From positions 1 through 50,293 of the forward strand of contig NZ_FMTT01000047.1 in assembly GCF_900100345.1 (NCBI RefSeq): a DNA stretch of 50,293 nt, read 5' to 3'. The position numbers and the translations under genes were made by a program. Below the pieces are notes generated by a model that was given only the letters and a program-made list of their open reading frames with translations, did not search any database and was not told where the DNA came from. Shown piece after piece: positions 33,509 to 42,228 of the stretch (its first letter is position 1; each line of letters opens with the position of its first letter). This stretch comes from Paenibacillus tianmuensis (GTDB lineage Bacteria; Bacillota; Bacilli; Paenibacillales; NBRC-103111).

Positions 33509-35821
33509 TCACGGCACCCGCAGAGCACTCTGCTGATTCACCGAAAAGCTGCGGGGGTCATCATCACTGCAATCGTATTCAAGACAACTCTTGACATGGA
33601 TGGAGAACACGAACTCCGCCCCCCGGCGGTCTCCCGACGCAAGCGCAATGCGGCCGCCCATGAGCTGCACAAGATTTTTGCAGATCGCGAGCCCCAGCCC
33701 CGTTCCCCCATATTTGCGGGTTAAGGACGAATCGACCTGCGTGAACGGCTGGAACAACATGCCGCGCTTCTCCTCCGGGATGCCGCTGCCCGTGTCGGAG
33801 ACGCGGAACTCCAGCTCCAGCTGCTCTTCCGAGCGGCTTAACACGGCGACCGAGACGTGCACGCCGCCCTGCTCGGTGAATTTGACGGCGTTGCCGACCA
33901 AGTTGATCAGAACCTGCCGCAGCCGCGTTTCGTCGCCGATGATGCATTCGGCCGTCTCCTGCAGGCAGACCGTCTCCTCATGCAGCTCCATCCGGCCGGA
34001 TTCGACCTTGGCCAAATCGAGCACATCGTCGATCAGCTTAAGCAAGTCGCAGCCGGACGAGTAGATCGTCTCGGCGTACTCCACCTGCTTACCCGTCAAG
34101 TTGCGCTCCTTGTTCTCCTTCAGCAGTTGGGAAAGGATCAGCAGGCTGTTGAGCGGCGTCCGCAGCTCGTGCGACATGTTCGCCAGAAATTCCGACTTGT
34201 ACCTGGAAGCCAGCGCCAGCTCCAGCGTCTGCTTCTCCAGCTTCTCCTTGGCCAGCTCGATCTGACGGTTGACCTCCTCCGTCTCGCGGACTTGCTCTTC
34301 CAGCTCCGCCGTCTTGCGGACCAAGGCATCGTTGTTCTGCTCCAGCACCTCCTGCTTCAGCTGCAGCTGCTCCTCCGACGCCCGCAGCGCCCGCGTCTGC
34401 TCCTCCAGCTTCTCATTGGAAGCCTTAAGCTCATCCTGCTGGGACAGCAGTTCTTCCGACTGGGTCTGCAATTCGTCGGTCAGCGCCTGATGAATGCGCA
34501 GCAGCTCCTCGATCCTCAAACGTCCCATCAACGCGTTCAGCGTCACGCCGAGGTTCTCGCTCGTTTGCTTAATCAGCTTCTGCTCCAGCTCCGAGAACGC
34601 TTTCAGCGACACCAGCTCGAACACTGCGATCACTTCGTCGTCGTACTCGACCGGCTGGACCGTCAGCGTCAGCGGTTCCAGCTCGCCGAAGGCGGAACGA
34701 ATCGCGCCGTATTGTCCGGCGACGCCCTCGACCGTGATCGGCTTGCCATCCTTCGCACACTGCCCGACAAGCCCTTCGCCGAGCGGAAGCTCGGCAGCGG
34801 CCGTGCTTTCCGATCGGGCGTACGTACCGGTAAGCGCCAGCTTGGCGCCCGAGGCCGCCTGCTTCAGCACATAGAACGCCCCGTCCTGCGCGCCGACGAT
34901 CCGGGCCAGCTCTCCGATGAACGTTTGCGCCATCTCCTCGACCTTCCGCGAATCCTCCAGCATCGCATACATGTGCGCAATCTGGGTTTGCAGCCACAGC
35001 GTATCCTCATTCGCTTTATGGAGCGCCCGCTCACTCGTCGTCGCCTGCTCCAGATCGTCCGCCAGCCGGTTGAACACGTCCGTAAGCTTGCCGAATTCGT
35101 CACCGGACGTAACCGGTACCCGGTAAGCCGCGTCTCCCCATTTTCCGCTCGCAAAATTCGTAAGCATCGCCGAAAGGACGTTCAGCCCCCGGGTAAACCC
35201 GAGCACGATCCACAGCATGATCGCCACACTCAGCAGAAGGCCAACCAACGTCAGCAGCCCGGTGTAGGTCAACATTTGTTGGTTATCGCTCAGCGCCTGC
35301 TTGATCGCCGCATCCATCGCCTCATCGTGGAAATTCGTCAAATTGCCCATGCTGCTTGTAAAATGATCCTGCAGCTCAATCCCCACATTCGTGCGAAGCG
35401 CGTTCGCCTCCGCTTGTTTTCCGCTTTGGTTCAAACGGACGACCTGTTTTTTAAAGTCCAGGAAGCGTTTGCCGTGCAGCAGCACTTCGTCGGCCAGCTC
35501 CCGTTCCTTCCCTTCCTTGGAAAAACGATCGATCTGCTGAAGCCCTTGCTTGACCTTGACGCTGATTGTCTTGACCGCTTCGGCATTCTTCTTGTCGCTG
35601 TCGGCCGAGTCGATCAACAGCAAATTCACGATGCCCTTGGCAAGCTCCGCCGCGTCATTGCGCACCTGCGTACTGATCCGTACCTTCTGGTACCGGTTCT
35701 CGTAAATTTCCTTAATCACGGAATCCGTGCTGGTGAGCTCGCTCATGCCGATGCCCGCCAAAGCAAAAATCAGCACCAGCAGGATGCCGAATCCCATAAA
35801 CAGCTTCGTCTTCATCTTCAT
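33509..35821 (-). CDS. Sensor histidine kinase with GAF domain
   Basis: The 770-residue product has two membrane helices with a four-helix extracellular sensor between them (about 8-210), a HAMP domain, a GAF domain (about 290-420), a long coiled coil, and a C-terminal kinase. The phosphorylated His is in FLANMSHELRTPLNSLL, and the ATP-binding part has RLRQVLINLVGNAVKF, VSDTGSGIPEE and GGTGLGLAICKNLV. Between DLAKVESGRMELHE and GDETRLRQ about 30 residues normal in this family appear to be missing. The start at 35821 (MKMKTKL) follows GAGAGG. It is probably cotranscribed with the response regulator-phosphatase gene before it. Confidence 0.85.
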   Translation of the reverse strand: MKMKTKLFMGFGILLVLIFALAGIGMSELTSTDSVIKEIYENRYQKVRISTQVRNDAAELAKGIVNLLLIDSADSDKKNAEAVKTISVKVKQGLQQIDRFSKEGKERELADEVLLHGKRFLDFKKQVVRLNQSGKQAEANALRTNVGIELQDHFTSSMGNLTNFHDEAMDAAIKQALSDNQQMLTYTGLLTLVGLLLSVAIMLWIVLGFTRGLNVLSAMLTNFASGKWGDAAYRVPVTSGDEFGKLTDVFNRLADDLEQATTSERALHKANEDTLWLQTQIAHMYAMLEDSRKVEEMAQTFIGELARIVGAQDGAFYVLKQAASGAKLALTGTYARSESTAAAELPLGEGLVGQCAKDGKPITVEGVAGQYGAIRSAFGELEPLTLTVQPVEYDDEVIAVFELVSLKAFSELEQKLIKQTSENLGVTLNALMGRLRIEELLRIHQALTDELQTQSEELLSQQDELKASNEKLEEQTRALRASEEQLQLKQEVLEQNNDALVRKTAELEEQVRETEEVNRQIELAKEKLEKQTLELALASRYKSEFLANMSHELRTPLNSLLILSQLLKENKERNLTGKQVEYAETIYSSGCDLLKLIDDVLDLAKVESGRMELHEETVCLQETAECIIGDETRLRQVLINLVGNAVKFTEQGGVHVSVAVLSRSEEQLELEFRVSDTGSGIPEEKRGMLFQPFTQVDSSLTRKYGGTGLGLAICKNLVQLMGGRIALASGDRRGAEFVFSIHVKSCLEYDCSDDDPRSFSVNQQSALRVP

Positions 35822-35883
35822 CAGTTCATTTCCTCTCCCGTCCCTTTCTCTCTCTTCGTATGGTCTTAATTCGTGGCCGCCAG

Positions 35884-37034
35884 CTACGTAGCGGTGATCA
35901 GCACCATGCAAATATCGTCGCTCTGCGCCTCCCTCACGTCCTGAGGCAGCAGGGTCTCAACGAGGCATTCGGGACTGGGCACCTGATGAATGCAGCTCTG
36001 CAGTCGCAGCGCCAGCAGATCCGATTCCGCCGCGTCCTCCGGGTAATCCTCCGGCAGCGGCAGCGCCTCCAGCAGCCCGTCCGTATACAAGGCGATGCGG
36101 ATCGGCTGCTCATACGTGAAGATGCTCTTCGTAATCTCCATCTGATCGAAGAAGCCGACGGCGCAGCTTCCCTGATTGAGCGCCACCGGCGCTTTTCCCT
36201 CTTCAAAAAGAAACCCGGGCGGATGGCCCGCGTTCACGTATTCGATCGTCTTGGTCCGGGTATCGATCAGCAAATAAATCGCTGTAAAATAACCGACGGA
36301 TTTTTATGATTGAGCTGGTTCATGTACCGGTTCAGCTCCGTTACGACGAACTCCGGCGAGACGAAGCGCGTGATCGTGTCCTGCATGACCGAGGAGATGA
36401 ACATGCATACCAGCGAAGACGAAATCCCGTGGCCCATCATGTCGAGAATGATGACGCCGTGCCGGTCCTCGTCAATCCGGTACCATGCGTAAAAATCGCC
36501 CGCCAGCTCAAACGACGGGTAATACGCGGCGCTGATTTCCAGCCGGTCCTTCTTCAGGGGCGGGCTGAGCACGCTGCCCTGCACTTGTCTGGCCAGCTCC
36601 AGTTCCTCGCGGATACGGGCATCGTTCTCCTTGTGCCAATCCTTCTCGTATTTGAGGCGCAGCGCCGAGCGAATCCGCGCGATCAGCTCGATTTTGTTCA
36701 CCGGCTTCATCACGTAATCCATCGCCCCGGCCTCCATCGCCTCCGCCAGCTTGTTGGAATCGCCGAGCGCCGTCACGATAATGACCGGGATATCCTTCAA
36801 GCGCTCATCCTGCTGAATGCGGCGGCACGCTTCGATCCCGTCCATCTCCGGCATCATCATATCCATCAGGATCAAGTCGACCGGCACCTTGCCTCCGTCC
36901 GCATACTCGGTGAGCCGCTGCATCATTTCCACCGCCGAAGCGGCTTTCCAGAACGAATCGTATCCTGCGCTTTTCAATATTTTTTCGATCACCATGAGAT
37001 TGACTGGGTTGTCGTCCACGATGGCAATGTTCAT
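35884..37034 (-). pseudogene. Response regulator fused to PP2C phosphatase, frameshifted
   Basis: The first frame starts MNIAIVDDNPVNLMV at 37034 with a receiver domain (phospho-Asp in DLILMDMMMPEMD), then an RsbU/SpoIIE-like PP2C domain (AYYPSFELAGDFYAWYRI, GHGISSSLVCM). It stops at 36267. The PP2C domain continues in a second frame from about 36293 (LIDTRTKTIEYVNAGHPPG ... LYTDGLLEAL). The loss of one T in GTT-TAT would explain it (NPSVYFTAIYLL). Such proteins dephosphorylate RsbV, so this would be the phosphatase for RsbV2. Either a real mutation or a sequencing error. Confidence 0.85.
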
Positions 37035-37102
37035 ACGTTGTTCGTCTCTCCCTTGTCTGTGTGCATCCTTTGACCCCGATGGGCAAAGGTCCACTTTTTA
37101 CC

Positions 37103-37108
37103 ATTATA
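37103..37108 (-). promoter_or_regulatory. Possible -10 box of the regulator-phosphatase operon
   Basis: TATAAT on the minus strand (37108-37103), about 70 bases before the start of the response regulator gene. The -35 box is weak (TTAATT, 16 bases away). Confidence 0.4.
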
Positions 37109-37178
37109 GCTTTTTTTAAAGCTTAATTAACCGAAAGCGGAACGCTTGAATCAGCCCAAGGTTTCCTCCCAAGCCAAA

Positions 37179-37214
37179 AAGCACCTCGATCCTTTTGCGG
37201 GTCTCAAGGTGCTT
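37179..37214 (-). terminator. Terminator of the comP-comA-comQ operon
   Basis: aagcacct pairs with aggtgctt around a 20-base loop; on the minus strand five T follow. It lies 17 bases after the comQ stop. Confidence 0.8.
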
Positions 37215-37230
37215 CGTTATCTTTTTGGGT

Positions 37231-38145
37231 CTAGACAAAAGCGGCATACGTGAGCTCCCGGAACTTTTCCTTCCCCGGGGACGGGACCTGGAGATCGGTC
37301 CATAGCTCCTCTGCCTTTTGAACGCATACGGACTGCACGATCTTGGTATATTCGATGCAGCCGGAATCCGTGATCAGCCGCATATACTGCTCCTTATCCT
37401 GCACAAGAGCCTCTGCGGTAATTTTTCCTTCATAATACTCCTTCACCGGGCGAAACGCTTCGCTGTCCACATTGAGCAGATACAGCACGGGCAGCGTCCG
37501 CTTGCGAAGCAGCAAATCGCTCTTCACGTCGAATTGGGCGATGTCCTTCAGATCGTTCTGGATCTGATGAATCATCCCGACGCAATCCGCCAGATCGTCG
37601 ATCCGCTCCATCGTCTCTTCGCTGCAATCCGTCAGACAGTACCCCATCAGACAAGCGAACCGGAACAAAGACCCGGATTTCTCCTGAATCATGGTGAGAT
37701 AATCGTCGACCTCGGATACCTCATTCGTGACGTCCTTATGCTGTCCGCTGACCGATCGGGACAGCATCTTGCTGATCTCATAAAGCGAACGCCCGTTCAC
37801 TCCGCATTGGCCGAGCTCTCCGATGAAGCCCGTCAGCAGGACGAGCACTGCATTTAACGCCACCGCCGGCGGACACTGCATCCATGGCTTGCTCTCGTGA
37901 TCCTGATCTTGCAGGTCGTCAACGATGTCGAAGCAGAGAAGAATCAATTCCGTCGCCGCGGCCAACCGGTCGATATGCGGCGAAGCTCCTCCCAGCATGT
38001 CATGAGTGCAGCGTGTGATGCTCGACCACGACCCTTGTTCCTGCGCCTTTTCCTCGATGAACGCTTTGAGCAAAGCATTGAGATTCTCCGCGCCTACGTG
38101 ATCGTCTACCATCCGGTACATATGCTCTAATGTCTCCCGATCCAA
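37231..38145 (-). CDS. comQ: ComQ-like isoprenyl transferase
   Basis: The 304-residue product is a polyprenyl-synthetase-fold protein. The first Asp-rich motif is DDLQD (residues 76-80) in LILLCFDIVDDLQDQD, and the second is NDLKD (197-201) in MIHQIQNDLKDI. In comQXPA systems ComQ cuts and prenylates the ComX pheromone on a Trp. The close position behind comP-comA supports this over a housekeeping prenyl synthase. The start is TTG at 38145 behind GGGGGACGGG, 33 bases after the comA stop. In Bacillus comQ comes first, so the order here is different. Confidence 0.8.
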   Translation of the reverse strand: MDRETLEHMYRMVDDHVGAENLNALLKAFIEEKAQEQGSWSSITRCTHDMLGGASPHIDRLAAATELILLCFDIVDDLQDQDHESKPWMQCPPAVALNAVLVLLTGFIGELGQCGVNGRSLYEISKMLSRSVSGQHKDVTNEVSEVDDYLTMIQEKSGSLFRFACLMGYCLTDCSEETMERIDDLADCVGMIHQIQNDLKDIAQFDVKSDLLLRKRTLPVLYLLNVDSEAFRPVKEYYEGKITAEALVQDKEQYMRLITDSGCIEYTKIVQSVCVQKAEELWTDLQVPSPGKEKFRELTYAAFV

Positions 38146-38178
38146 CCGCCCGTCCCCCTAGTTGTCCTGATCAAGTGT

Positions 38179-38805
38179 CTATGTATAATGCCTGCTCTTA
38201 ATAAACTTCTCCATCGCTTCCATTCTTGACTTCGCGCCCAGCTTGTCGTAGATTCGGCGCAGGTAATTATCGACGGTACGTTTGCTCATGTGGATGTGAT
38301 CGGCAATCTGATCGTGTGTGGCCCCCTTAACGACCATGCCCATCATCATCACTTCTTCATCGTTCAATTCTTCATAGGATGGCGAGCCGCTCAATTGAAT
38401 CTGGTGATACAGCGACAGCGGCAGCATCGTATGGTTGTCCAGAATGCAGTTCACCATGTTCTTGATCGTTCTGATACTGGATTCCTTCGATAGCACGCCG
38501 CTAACTTTCAGCTCGATGAGCCGATTCATCGCCTCCGTCAAGTCGTGACCGGTAAAAATCACAATATGAATGTGCGGATATTCCTGCTTGATTTGCGCCG
38601 CGACCTCGGTCCCCGACAGATCGGGAAGCTGGTAATCCAGAAAAACGAGCCCCGGCTGGTGCTTCCTGATCTGCTCCATACCTTCCTCGGCACTGCTGGC
38701 CATGCCGACCACTTCAATGCAATCCGCTTCTTCCAATAATTCCTTCGTCGCGCGGGCAACGAGCGGATGATCATCGATGACGAGAGCTTTGACCGTTTCG
38801 TTCAT
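38179..38805 (-). CDS. comA: ComA-like LuxR-family response regulator
   Basis: The 208-residue product has a receiver domain (DDHP at 11-14, phospho-Asp57 in LVFLDYQLPDLSG) and a LuxR-type helix-turn-helix (HDQIADHIHMSKRTVDNYL). It overlaps comP by four bases (ATGA), so kinase and regulator are translationally coupled. In Bacillus, ComA drives competence, surfactin and other population-density genes; targets here are unknown. Confidence 0.85.
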   Translation of the reverse strand: MNETVKALVIDDHPLVARATKELLEEADCIEVVGMASSAEEGMEQIRKHQPGLVFLDYQLPDLSGTEVAAQIKQEYPHIHIVIFTGHDLTEAMNRLIELKVSGVLSKESSIRTIKNMVNCILDNHTMLPLSLYHQIQLSGSPSYEELNDEEVMMMGMVVKGATHDQIADHIHMSKRTVDNYLRRIYDKLGAKSRMEAMEKFIKSRHYT

Positions 38806-41123
38806 ACGGACATCACCTCCTGGACCGGAATCGTAATAACAAGCTTCACACCGGCGCCTTGCCGCGAATCGAACTCCAGCTTCCCGTTCAAATGCAAGAT
38901 ACGACCTCTCATTTGCTCCACTCCCATCCCAGATGCTCCAATCTCCATGCGAGGTACTTGCGTGCTGTCAAATCCGACGCCGTCGTCTTCATAAGTCAGG
39001 CAGAACCTGTGATCCTTCACTGTCATGGCAAAAGATACTTTCGAAGCCTGCGAATGCTTCTTCGCATTGTTAAGCAGCTCCTGAATAATGCGGAAAATAT
39101 GCCTTTTCGTCTTCAAATCCTTCGACTCGATAGCGGAAGCCTCCTCTTCCTTGAACTCGATCTCGAACGGCGTATGGTACGCTTCCTTGTCCAGATACGT
39201 CCGCACGGTTTCGATCAATCCGATCTCCTTCAGCAGGAACGGGTTCAATTCGAAGCAGCTTTGCCGCAGGCTGTTGTTGATCAGCTCAACGAAATTGATA
39301 ATGTTGTTCAAATGCTCCTTGTCTTCCTTGTTCATCGCGTACTTGTCCAGCAACGACACGAATCGCCGCTTGAGGAAAAACAGATCCTGCATCGTCGTAT
39401 CGTGTAGATCAGCGGCGATCCGGAGCCGTTCTTCTTCCTGCAGCTCGAACATGATTTTGCGGAACCATTGAATGTCCTGCGCCGACTGCTCGTCGGGCAA
39501 TTGCGCCGCCAGCAGATGCATCTTCGCCGTCAGCTTGCGGATCAGGTGGACATTCTCCAGACTGACTTCCAAGTAGGAAGTAATCAAGTGAAGCCATTGA
39601 ACCTCTTCCTTGCCCAGGAAGGTATTCGCTTTGTTGCGTGTAATAACCAGATAGCTGGCGTACTCTTCATGACGAGTAATCTCGATACAGGTGTATATCG
39701 GATGCTGGAGCCAAGTCGATGAGCGGATCATCTCCTTGATCTCCGCCGTATCGATCTCCCCTTCGTCGATGATCTCGGTGTCGTTCTCGTACTGGAACAC
39801 GATCGCGCCGCCTCTCACCTGGAGCGTATTGACAATGTCCACGAGGACAATTTCTTTCAGATCGCGGAAGCTCGAGATGGCCCCCAGACTCTTGGAAATT
39901 TTCTTGAGCGCCGTCTGAAGCACATACTTCCTTGGAAACAGGAAACGTTCGAGTCTCGTTGTTAAGTATTCGGTCGAGTACAAGACAATGGATAGCATGA
40001 TGATGGAGCCGAAAAAGATGAAAATAATTTGCCTTGCATCTACCAGGTCTTTAAACAAGAAAGCGTAGCTTCCTGTAAATATACCGGACGGTATGATGGC
40101 AAGCAAGACGGCAAACCCTATGCGCCGGAGGACTAAGCCAATATCGTATAGCTGGTTCGTAGCAATTAAGTAAGCGAACGAGATCGGGAAAAACAAGATA
40201 AACCAGCTAGTATAGACGGCATTAATAATTCGTTGTCCGGTAATGATTTGCGGAAGAAAAGATAGACATATTGCCGGTAAAAACGATAGAAAAAGCGAGA
40301 ACCATACACTTCTCACAATACTTGACAAGTACGATTTTTCTTTGCGGATTTTGAAATAAACGAAAGTTAAAACACTAATATTGAACAGAAATCCAATAAT
40401 GAAAAAACACAAAGTCACCGTTGCATTATAACGGTAAATCATATAAGCTGTTGGAGGGTATAAGATAAGAAGTCTTATCCCAAAACCTACAGCAGCCATC
40501 GCATACAAGTATTTTAATATCCGAGCAGGTAATTGTATATTTCCTTTCTCCTTGAAAAAGACCACTAAGAAATGAAAAAAAATAAAGGGCAGCACCATCA
40601 CAAGACTCGTAATTAAAATCTTCCCAACTGCATCCCCTCTAACCGAAGCACCCTGACTTAGATAAATGATCCCGCAGGTCAGAAAAACAACAGCAAGTAA
40701 CTTCGCTGATGAAGAATGACGCAACTTCATATACAATAGACCAGCCATGAAAAGACACAATAACTCTTCTAGAAGTGGAACAACGTCGTAGGTGATGACA
40801 TTCCGGTTATCAACAACGATTTCATGCTCAATACCATCTCTTGATACAAGTACCTTATGAGCTTGTTCGACTACTCTCCATTTGTAGATCATTTGATTAT
40901 CATTAGGAGATTTCCCATCTACTTGTTTTATGATATCTCCAACTCTAAGATTATAATATTTATGAGCTCCTTCCTCTGCCAACTCTTCAATAACCCATTC
41001 GTTTTGTTGATTCAATCCTAGATAAATTCCCATATAAGGCATTTTGAATGTAATGGAAGAACACCAAATTTGCAATCCGACGAAAATCGACAAAAACAGC
41101 AACAATACTATTTTTTTTCGCAT
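38802..41123 (-). CDS. comP: ComP-like sensor histidine kinase
   Basis: The 773-residue product is close to ComP in length and layout. A first membrane helix (1-22) is followed by an outside PDZ-like segment (YYNLRVGDIIKQVDGKSP, about 57-73), then about seven membrane helices (about 115-385), a cytoplasmic linker, and a HisKA_3 kinase with the phosphorylated His574 in ERLRIAADLHDTTMQD. The ATP-binding part has RIIQELLNNAKKHS and EDDGVGFD. The start ATG follows GGGAG. ComP senses prenylated ComX and phosphorylates ComA. Confidence 0.85.
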   Translation of the reverse strand: MRKKIVLLLFLSIFVGLQIWCSSITFKMPYMGIYLGLNQQNEWVIEELAEEGAHKYYNLRVGDIIKQVDGKSPNDNQMIYKWRVVEQAHKVLVSRDGIEHEIVVDNRNVITYDVVPLLEELLCLFMAGLLYMKLRHSSSAKLLAVVFLTCGIIYLSQGASVRGDAVGKILITSLVMVLPFIFFHFLVVFFKEKGNIQLPARILKYLYAMAAVGFGIRLLILYPPTAYMIYRYNATVTLCFFIIGFLFNISVLTFVYFKIRKEKSYLSSIVRSVWFSLFLSFLPAICLSFLPQIITGQRIINAVYTSWFILFFPISFAYLIATNQLYDIGLVLRRIGFAVLLAIIPSGIFTGSYAFLFKDLVDARQIIFIFFGSIIMLSIVLYSTEYLTTRLERFLFPRKYVLQTALKKISKSLGAISSFRDLKEIVLVDIVNTLQVRGGAIVFQYENDTEIIDEGEIDTAEIKEMIRSSTWLQHPIYTCIEITRHEEYASYLVITRNKANTFLGKEEVQWLHLITSYLEVSLENVHLIRKLTAKMHLLAAQLPDEQSAQDIQWFRKIMFELQEEERLRIAADLHDTTMQDLFFLKRRFVSLLDKYAMNKEDKEHLNNIINFVELINNSLRQSCFELNPFLLKEIGLIETVRTYLDKEAYHTPFEIEFKEEEASAIESKDLKTKRHIFRIIQELLNNAKKHSQASKVSFAMTVKDHRFCLTYEDDGVGFDSTQVPRMEIGASGMGVEQMRGRILHLNGKLEFDSRQGAGVKLVITIPVQEVMSV

Positions 41124-41209
41124 AAAATTCTCCCTAAATGTTTACGTCTATTAAATTTTATTGATATACTGATTCTAGTAAAATAGTCTCATAAAAGGGG
41201 ATATCCTAC

Positions 41210-41401
41210 ATGCTAACCATTCAGGTAACGCCGCAGTTGCATCATGTCGTTCACATATTGAAACATGTTGATTTGTGCAAATATGTTGTAAACCCTTCCT
41301 TAAAAAGCTTATTCTTATCTAATGCTGAGGCTATTGCAGTTGTGAAAACATTTGATCATTCTGCAAATGGCACGAAACAACCTAAATCTGATTGGGGATA
41401 A
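41210..41401 (+). CDS. comX: Candidate ComX pheromone precursor
   Basis: A 63-codon gene starts at ATG 41210, nine bases after AAAAGGGG, and is followed by a strong terminator. It is divergent from comP with 86 bases between. The peptide begins MLTIQVTPQLHHVVHILKH and ends ANGTKQPKSDWG. Known ComX precursors are 55-73 residues and end in a short pheromone with one Trp near the C-terminus; here the only Trp is next to last. Middle residues NPSLKSLFLSNAEAIAVV resemble the helical ComX leader only in a general way. ComX evolves fast, so low similarity is expected. Confidence 0.6.
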   Translation: MLTIQVTPQLHHVVHILKHVDLCKYVVNPSLKSLFLSNAEAIAVVKTFDHSANGTKQPKSDWG

Positions 41402-41428
41402 CCTATAGTATTATTTTACCAAATCAAC

Positions 41429-41475
41429 AAGAGGTTGTATATTAGGTCTTTCCTAGTATACAATCTCTTTTTAGA
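41429..41475 (+). terminator. Terminator of the comX candidate
   Basis: An 18-bp stem (aagaggttgtatattagg / cctagtatacaatctctt, two G-U pairs) closes a 5-base loop and is followed by five T. It lies 27 bases after the stop. Such a strong terminator supports 41210-41401 as a separately transcribed gene. Confidence 0.9.
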
Positions 41476-42228
41476 TTTTATGCTCTATTTCGATAAGAAG
41501 TAACAATTTTTATATTGAAGGCAGCCTCCCCGTATCAGGCATGAATGACATCGCAAACGTGATCCTCTACGAAATGGTACCGCATGTCTTTGACTTTCAT
41601 TTTTTGCGCAAAAATAAACATATGTAAGCTCTCCGCACAGCAAAGCCGGACGTGTTCGCGCGGCAAACCCGGAGTAGGTGTTGTTCTTCTTTGTTCGTTA
41701 ATTCGCGGACAAAAAACATAGAAAATCCCTCTTATTTACTTCATCGGGAGGGCCTAAATCTCGTTCCATATTGAGGTTAATATTTGTCGATGGGGCAGTA
41801 GATAGAACTATGGTCTTCCAAACTCTACAATTATTTTACAAATTAGTTGGTTATCAAACAATAACAATAGAATATTATTACAAATTTCAAGGGTAAGAAA
41901 TAAAAATAATGTCGAAAAAAATAGTACAGCCTATTTTGGGTTTCCTTACATCGCTTCATGCAGATTGAGCTTCCAATTCTCGCGTTATTGAAGAACAAAT
42001 CTCTTGGAAGGCTATAGAGTCTCTTACCGTTTGGCTCGATATTTATAAACCATAATCGCCTTTCTCTCGACATCATAGTACTCTGCCTGGACATTGAGAT
42101 CTAAATTCTAACCTCCGTGGGGATCACAAAACCTTCACAAATGTTCAATAATGATATGTTCGTGGAAGATTCTTGATTATATCTGTAGAAAACAATTCCA
42201 AAAGTTAGCTCAGGAGGAAAGAAATCAA
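41476..42228. other. Gene-free stretch before GHKL kinase
   Basis: No complete gene is supported here. On the minus strand between about 41517 and 41700, fragments such as FIFAQKMKVKDMRYHFVEDH are readable but broken by stops and frame changes, so a decayed gene is likely; I cannot name it. A frame at 41843-42094 has no ribosome site and no similarity. The sequence is AT-rich. Confidence 0.4.

Noticed and set aside
33857..35869. 670-codon plus-strand frame over the sensor kinase
   Set aside because: A Leu/Gln/Arg-rich shadow of a coiled-coil kinase gene in GC-rich DNA; no family pattern.
41843..42094. 83-codon minus-strand frame before the GHKL kinase
   Set aside because: No ribosome site, Phe/Tyr-rich AT-driven sequence, no similarity.
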